24,881 nt of DNA, from contig CANQYH010000008.1 in NCBI GenBank assembly GCA_947628025.1, forward strand, positions 1-24,881, given 5' to 3'. The stretch's first letter is position 1. The number at the start of each line of letters is the position of its first letter. Of the stretch, positions 23,134 through 24,881 are shown in pieces. The notes beneath the pieces were generated by a model. It made no database searches. It was not told the DNA's origin and saw only the letters and a list, made by a program, of their open reading frames with translations. This DNA is from an uncultured Lachnospiraceae bacterium. GTDB taxonomy: Bacteria; Bacillota; Clostridia; Lachnospirales; Lachnospiraceae. Made by a program: the position numbers and the translations under genes.

Positions 23134-24555
23134 ATGAGCAGGAAAATAGCGGTTCTTTTGACGGCGGCGCTGTTTCTGGGCGGATGTTCGGCGTATTACC
23201 GTTCGGAGGACGCGTCGTCGGTGAAAGTCGAGGGGACGCAGCCGGAACAAAAGACGGAGACGCAGGCGGGACCGGATATCAGTACGTTCCGGCCGGATGA
23301 TATGACGATCGAGGCGCTGGAGGTATCCGGGAAAGTTTCGGAGTCACGGAATCCGGAGATCGTCGTCGCGACGGATATTCATTATTACGCCAAGGAACTG
23401 ACCGATTTCGGCATGGCGTTTGAGGATATGGCGCTGCAGCAGGACGGTCTTCTGGTCACCTATGTCTGGGAGATCCTGGACGCGTTCCTGGACCAGATCA
23501 TAGAACGGAAGCCGCAGGCGCTGATTCTTTGCGGCGATCTGACGCTGCAGGGAGAGCGTGCGAGCCACAACGCCCTGGCCCAGAAGCTCGAGCGGGTGGA
23601 GCATGAGGGGATCGAAGTCGTCGTGATCCCCGGGAACCATGATATCAACAATACGGCCGCTTCCGGCTATACCAATATCTCGCCGGTCCCGGCGGAAACG
23701 ACGGATCCGGAGTCCTTTGCCCGGATCTACAGGGAGTATGGTTACGGAGACGCGGTCAGCCGGGACCCGGCGTCGTTAAGCTATGTATATCAGCTGCAGG
23801 ACGGGACCAGGCTTCTGATGCTGGACAGCTGCCAGTATGAATTGGGGAATCTGGTGGGCGGCATGATCCGCACCGATACATATACCTGGATCGCGGAACA
23901 GCTGGAAGAGGCGTATCTTGACGGGCATTCTGTGATCGCGGTGGCCCATCACAATTTGTTGGATGAAAGCCGGATCTATGAGAAAGACTGTACCATCGAG
24001 CACGCCGAAGAATTGGAGCAGTTGTTGGACGACTGGGGCGTGACGCTGTTTTTAAGCGGGCACCTGCATACGCAGCATTACAAGGAATCCCAGGATTATA
24101 ATATCCAGGAGATCGTGACCAGCGCGCTGTCAGAATGGCCGTGCCAGTACGGGATCCTGAAATTTTTCGGCCCGGAGAAGTATGATTACCATACGGAAAA
24201 GACGGACGTGACCGCCTGGGCGAAACGGAAAGGCAATCCGGACGCCAATCTTCAGGATTTTGAAACGTATGGACGGGAAATTTTGCGGCAGGCTTATTAT
24301 CAGGAAGCGTACGCGGCGCAAAAAGGAAAGGACATGGAGCGGGAAGAACGACGCGGGATGGCCAATTTTTACGCGGATCTTCGTCTGGCGTCGGTAGCCG
24401 GCAATGTTTTTGCGATCAAGGATTGGGCGCTGGAACAGGACGCTTATTTCTGGTGGCTGGATTACGGATATGAAGAGATCCAGGGGATGTATATAGAGGA
24501 GATGCTGGAAGACGCGGTGTGCGACTTCAATACGTTCCAGAAAGACGGCGGATGA
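23134..24555 (+). CDS. Lipoprotein calcineurin-like metallophosphoesterase
   Basis: An exported, lipid-anchored protein of 473 residues. The signal peptide ends in the lipobox LGGC (Cys18). The metallophosphoesterase motifs are complete: Asp81 and His83 (TDIHYY), Asp135 (CGDLTL), Asn168-His169-Asp170 (GNHD), His272-His273 (VAHHN) and His310 and His312 (SGHLHTQ). The C-terminal 120 residues are helical and specific to this protein. The substrate is unknown; extracellular members hydrolyse nucleotides, phospholipids or other phosphomonoesters and diesters. ATG 23134 is chosen because AAGGGG lies 9 bases before it and the lipobox signal begins there; ATG 23113 and 23128 are also in frame. It is 13 bases after the GH18 gene and surely co-transcribed. 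Confidence 0.9.
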   Translation: MSRKIAVLLTAALFLGGCSAYYRSEDASSVKVEGTQPEQKTETQAGPDISTFRPDDMTIEALEVSGKVSESRNPEIVVATDIHYYAKELTDFGMAFEDMALQQDGLLVTYVWEILDAFLDQIIERKPQALILCGDLTLQGERASHNALAQKLERVEHEGIEVVVIPGNHDINNTAASGYTNISPVPAETTDPESFARIYREYGYGDAVSRDPASLSYVYQLQDGTRLLMLDSCQYELGNLVGGMIRTDTYTWIAEQLEEAYLDGHSVIAVAHHNLLDESRIYEKDCTIEHAEELEQLLDDWGVTLFLSGHLHTQHYKESQDYNIQEIVTSALSEWPCQYGILKFFGPEKYDYHTEKTDVTAWAKRKGNPDANLQDFETYGREILRQAYYQEAYAAQKGKDMEREERRGMANFYADLRLASVAGNVFAIKDWALEQDAYFWWLDYGYEEIQGMYIEEMLEDAVCDFNTFQKDGG

Positions 24556-24579
24556 ACGCGGTTAATCCGAAGAACACTC

Positions 24580-24608
24580 TTGTACGAACCGGGATTTTGT
24601 GCTATAAA
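24580..24608 (+). promoter_or_regulatory. Promoter of leuS
   Basis: TTGTAC at 24580-24585 and TATAAA at 24603-24608 are exactly 17 bases apart, with a TG one base before the -10 box. The transcript would begin near 24615, leaving a leader of about 90 bases. The leader has a short hairpin (GGAAG and CTTCC near 24624-24640) but is too short for a standard T-box. Confidence 0.6.
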
Positions 24609-24703
24609 TATATGTCAGAATCGGGAAGTTCCGGCTTCCGTGCGGCTGTATACGGCGGGCGGGACCGTTTCCGGCATCATAAAAAGACAGGCAGGAAAAA
24701 ACG

Positions 24704-24881
24704 ATGAAATATCAGTACAAGAAAATCGAAAAGAAATGGCAGAAAAAGTGGGAAGACGCCCATATTTTTGAGGCGTCCGACGACTTTACGAAAAAGAAAT
24801 TCTACGGCCTGGTGGAGTTCCCCTATCCCAGCGGCGCGGGTATGCACGTAGGCCACATCAAGGCGTACACCGGCCTGGAGG
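24704..24881 (+). CDS. leuS: Leucyl-tRNA synthetase, N-terminal fragment cut by the window edge
   Basis: Charges tRNA-Leu with leucine. Only the first 59 codons are present and the gene continues past the right edge. The N-terminus (YKKIEKKWQKKWED) and FPYPSGAGMHVGH with the HIGH-type motif HVGHIKAY are diagnostic of class I LeuRS. AGGA lies about 7 bases before ATG 24704. Its own promoter lies upstream within the 148-base gap after the phosphoesterase. Confidence 0.93.
   Translation, partial: MKYQYKKIEKKWQKKWEDAHIFEASDDFTKKKFYGLVEFPYPSGAGMHVGHIKAYTGLE

Noticed and set aside
24580..24771. A 63-codon small gene between the phosphoesterase and leuS
   Set aside because: It overlaps leuS in another frame, lacks an RBS, and covers the predicted leuS promoter.

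Overview
The window looks like chromosomal DNA from a Gram-positive anaerobe of the class Clostridia, most likely Lachnospiraceae. This is inferred from gene content, not from a search: a 56-residue 2[4Fe-4S] ferredoxin, a CBS/DRTGG manganese pyrophosphatase, MecA, class B sortase, the gdpP-rplI-dnaB order, a CAP/Ig/choline-binding-repeat surface protein family, AGGAGG-type ribosome binding sites and fairly high GC in coding DNA. No rRNA, tRNA, CRISPR array, insertion sequence or phage gene was seen, and no gap between genes exceeds about 260 bases.

Layout. (1) Positions 1-6643: two tandem paralogous secreted proteins of about 1000 residues (signal peptide, beta-sandwich region, CAP-like domain, Ig-like domains, Ser/Gly linker, C-terminal cell-wall-binding repeats). 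Each has its own promoter and a strong hairpin terminator separates them. The second copy has lost both CAP histidines and carries an AT-rich block of about 540 bases. (2) 6675-9935: a divergent small unknown gene, a manganese-dependent pyrophosphatase, an orphan HicB-like protein preceded by a degenerate direct repeat, and a flavin reductase-like protein. (3) 9950-15922: a co-directional run of PfkB sugar kinase, class B sortase, c-di-AMP phosphodiesterase GdpP, ribosomal protein L9 and replicative helicase DnaB, ending at a terminator. (4) 16077-18848: a MerR-type coiled-coil protein convergent with a class I glutamine-amidotransferase-like hydrolase, then ferredoxin and MecA on the minus strand. 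(5) 18974-21303: a kinase module. It holds a Ser/Thr-kinase-like protein fused to a MinD/ParA-like domain, an overlapping second MinD/ParA-like protein, and a 74-residue protein of unknown family. (6) 21459-24555: an anchored GH18-type hydrolase and a lipoprotein metallophosphoesterase. (7) The first 59 codons of leuS run off the right edge.

How the genes fit together. Much of the window concerns the cell surface (CAP proteins, sortase, GH18, exported phosphoesterase) and nucleotide or phosphate signalling (GdpP, pyrophosphatase, kinase). The least ordinary part is the kinase/MinD-like module. Both of its P-loop-like domains have Thr where the Walker A Lys should be, and the kinase has a Gln in the catalytic loop and DFD instead of DFG. 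Its function cannot be read from the sequence; a regulatory or scaffolding role is a reasonable inference.
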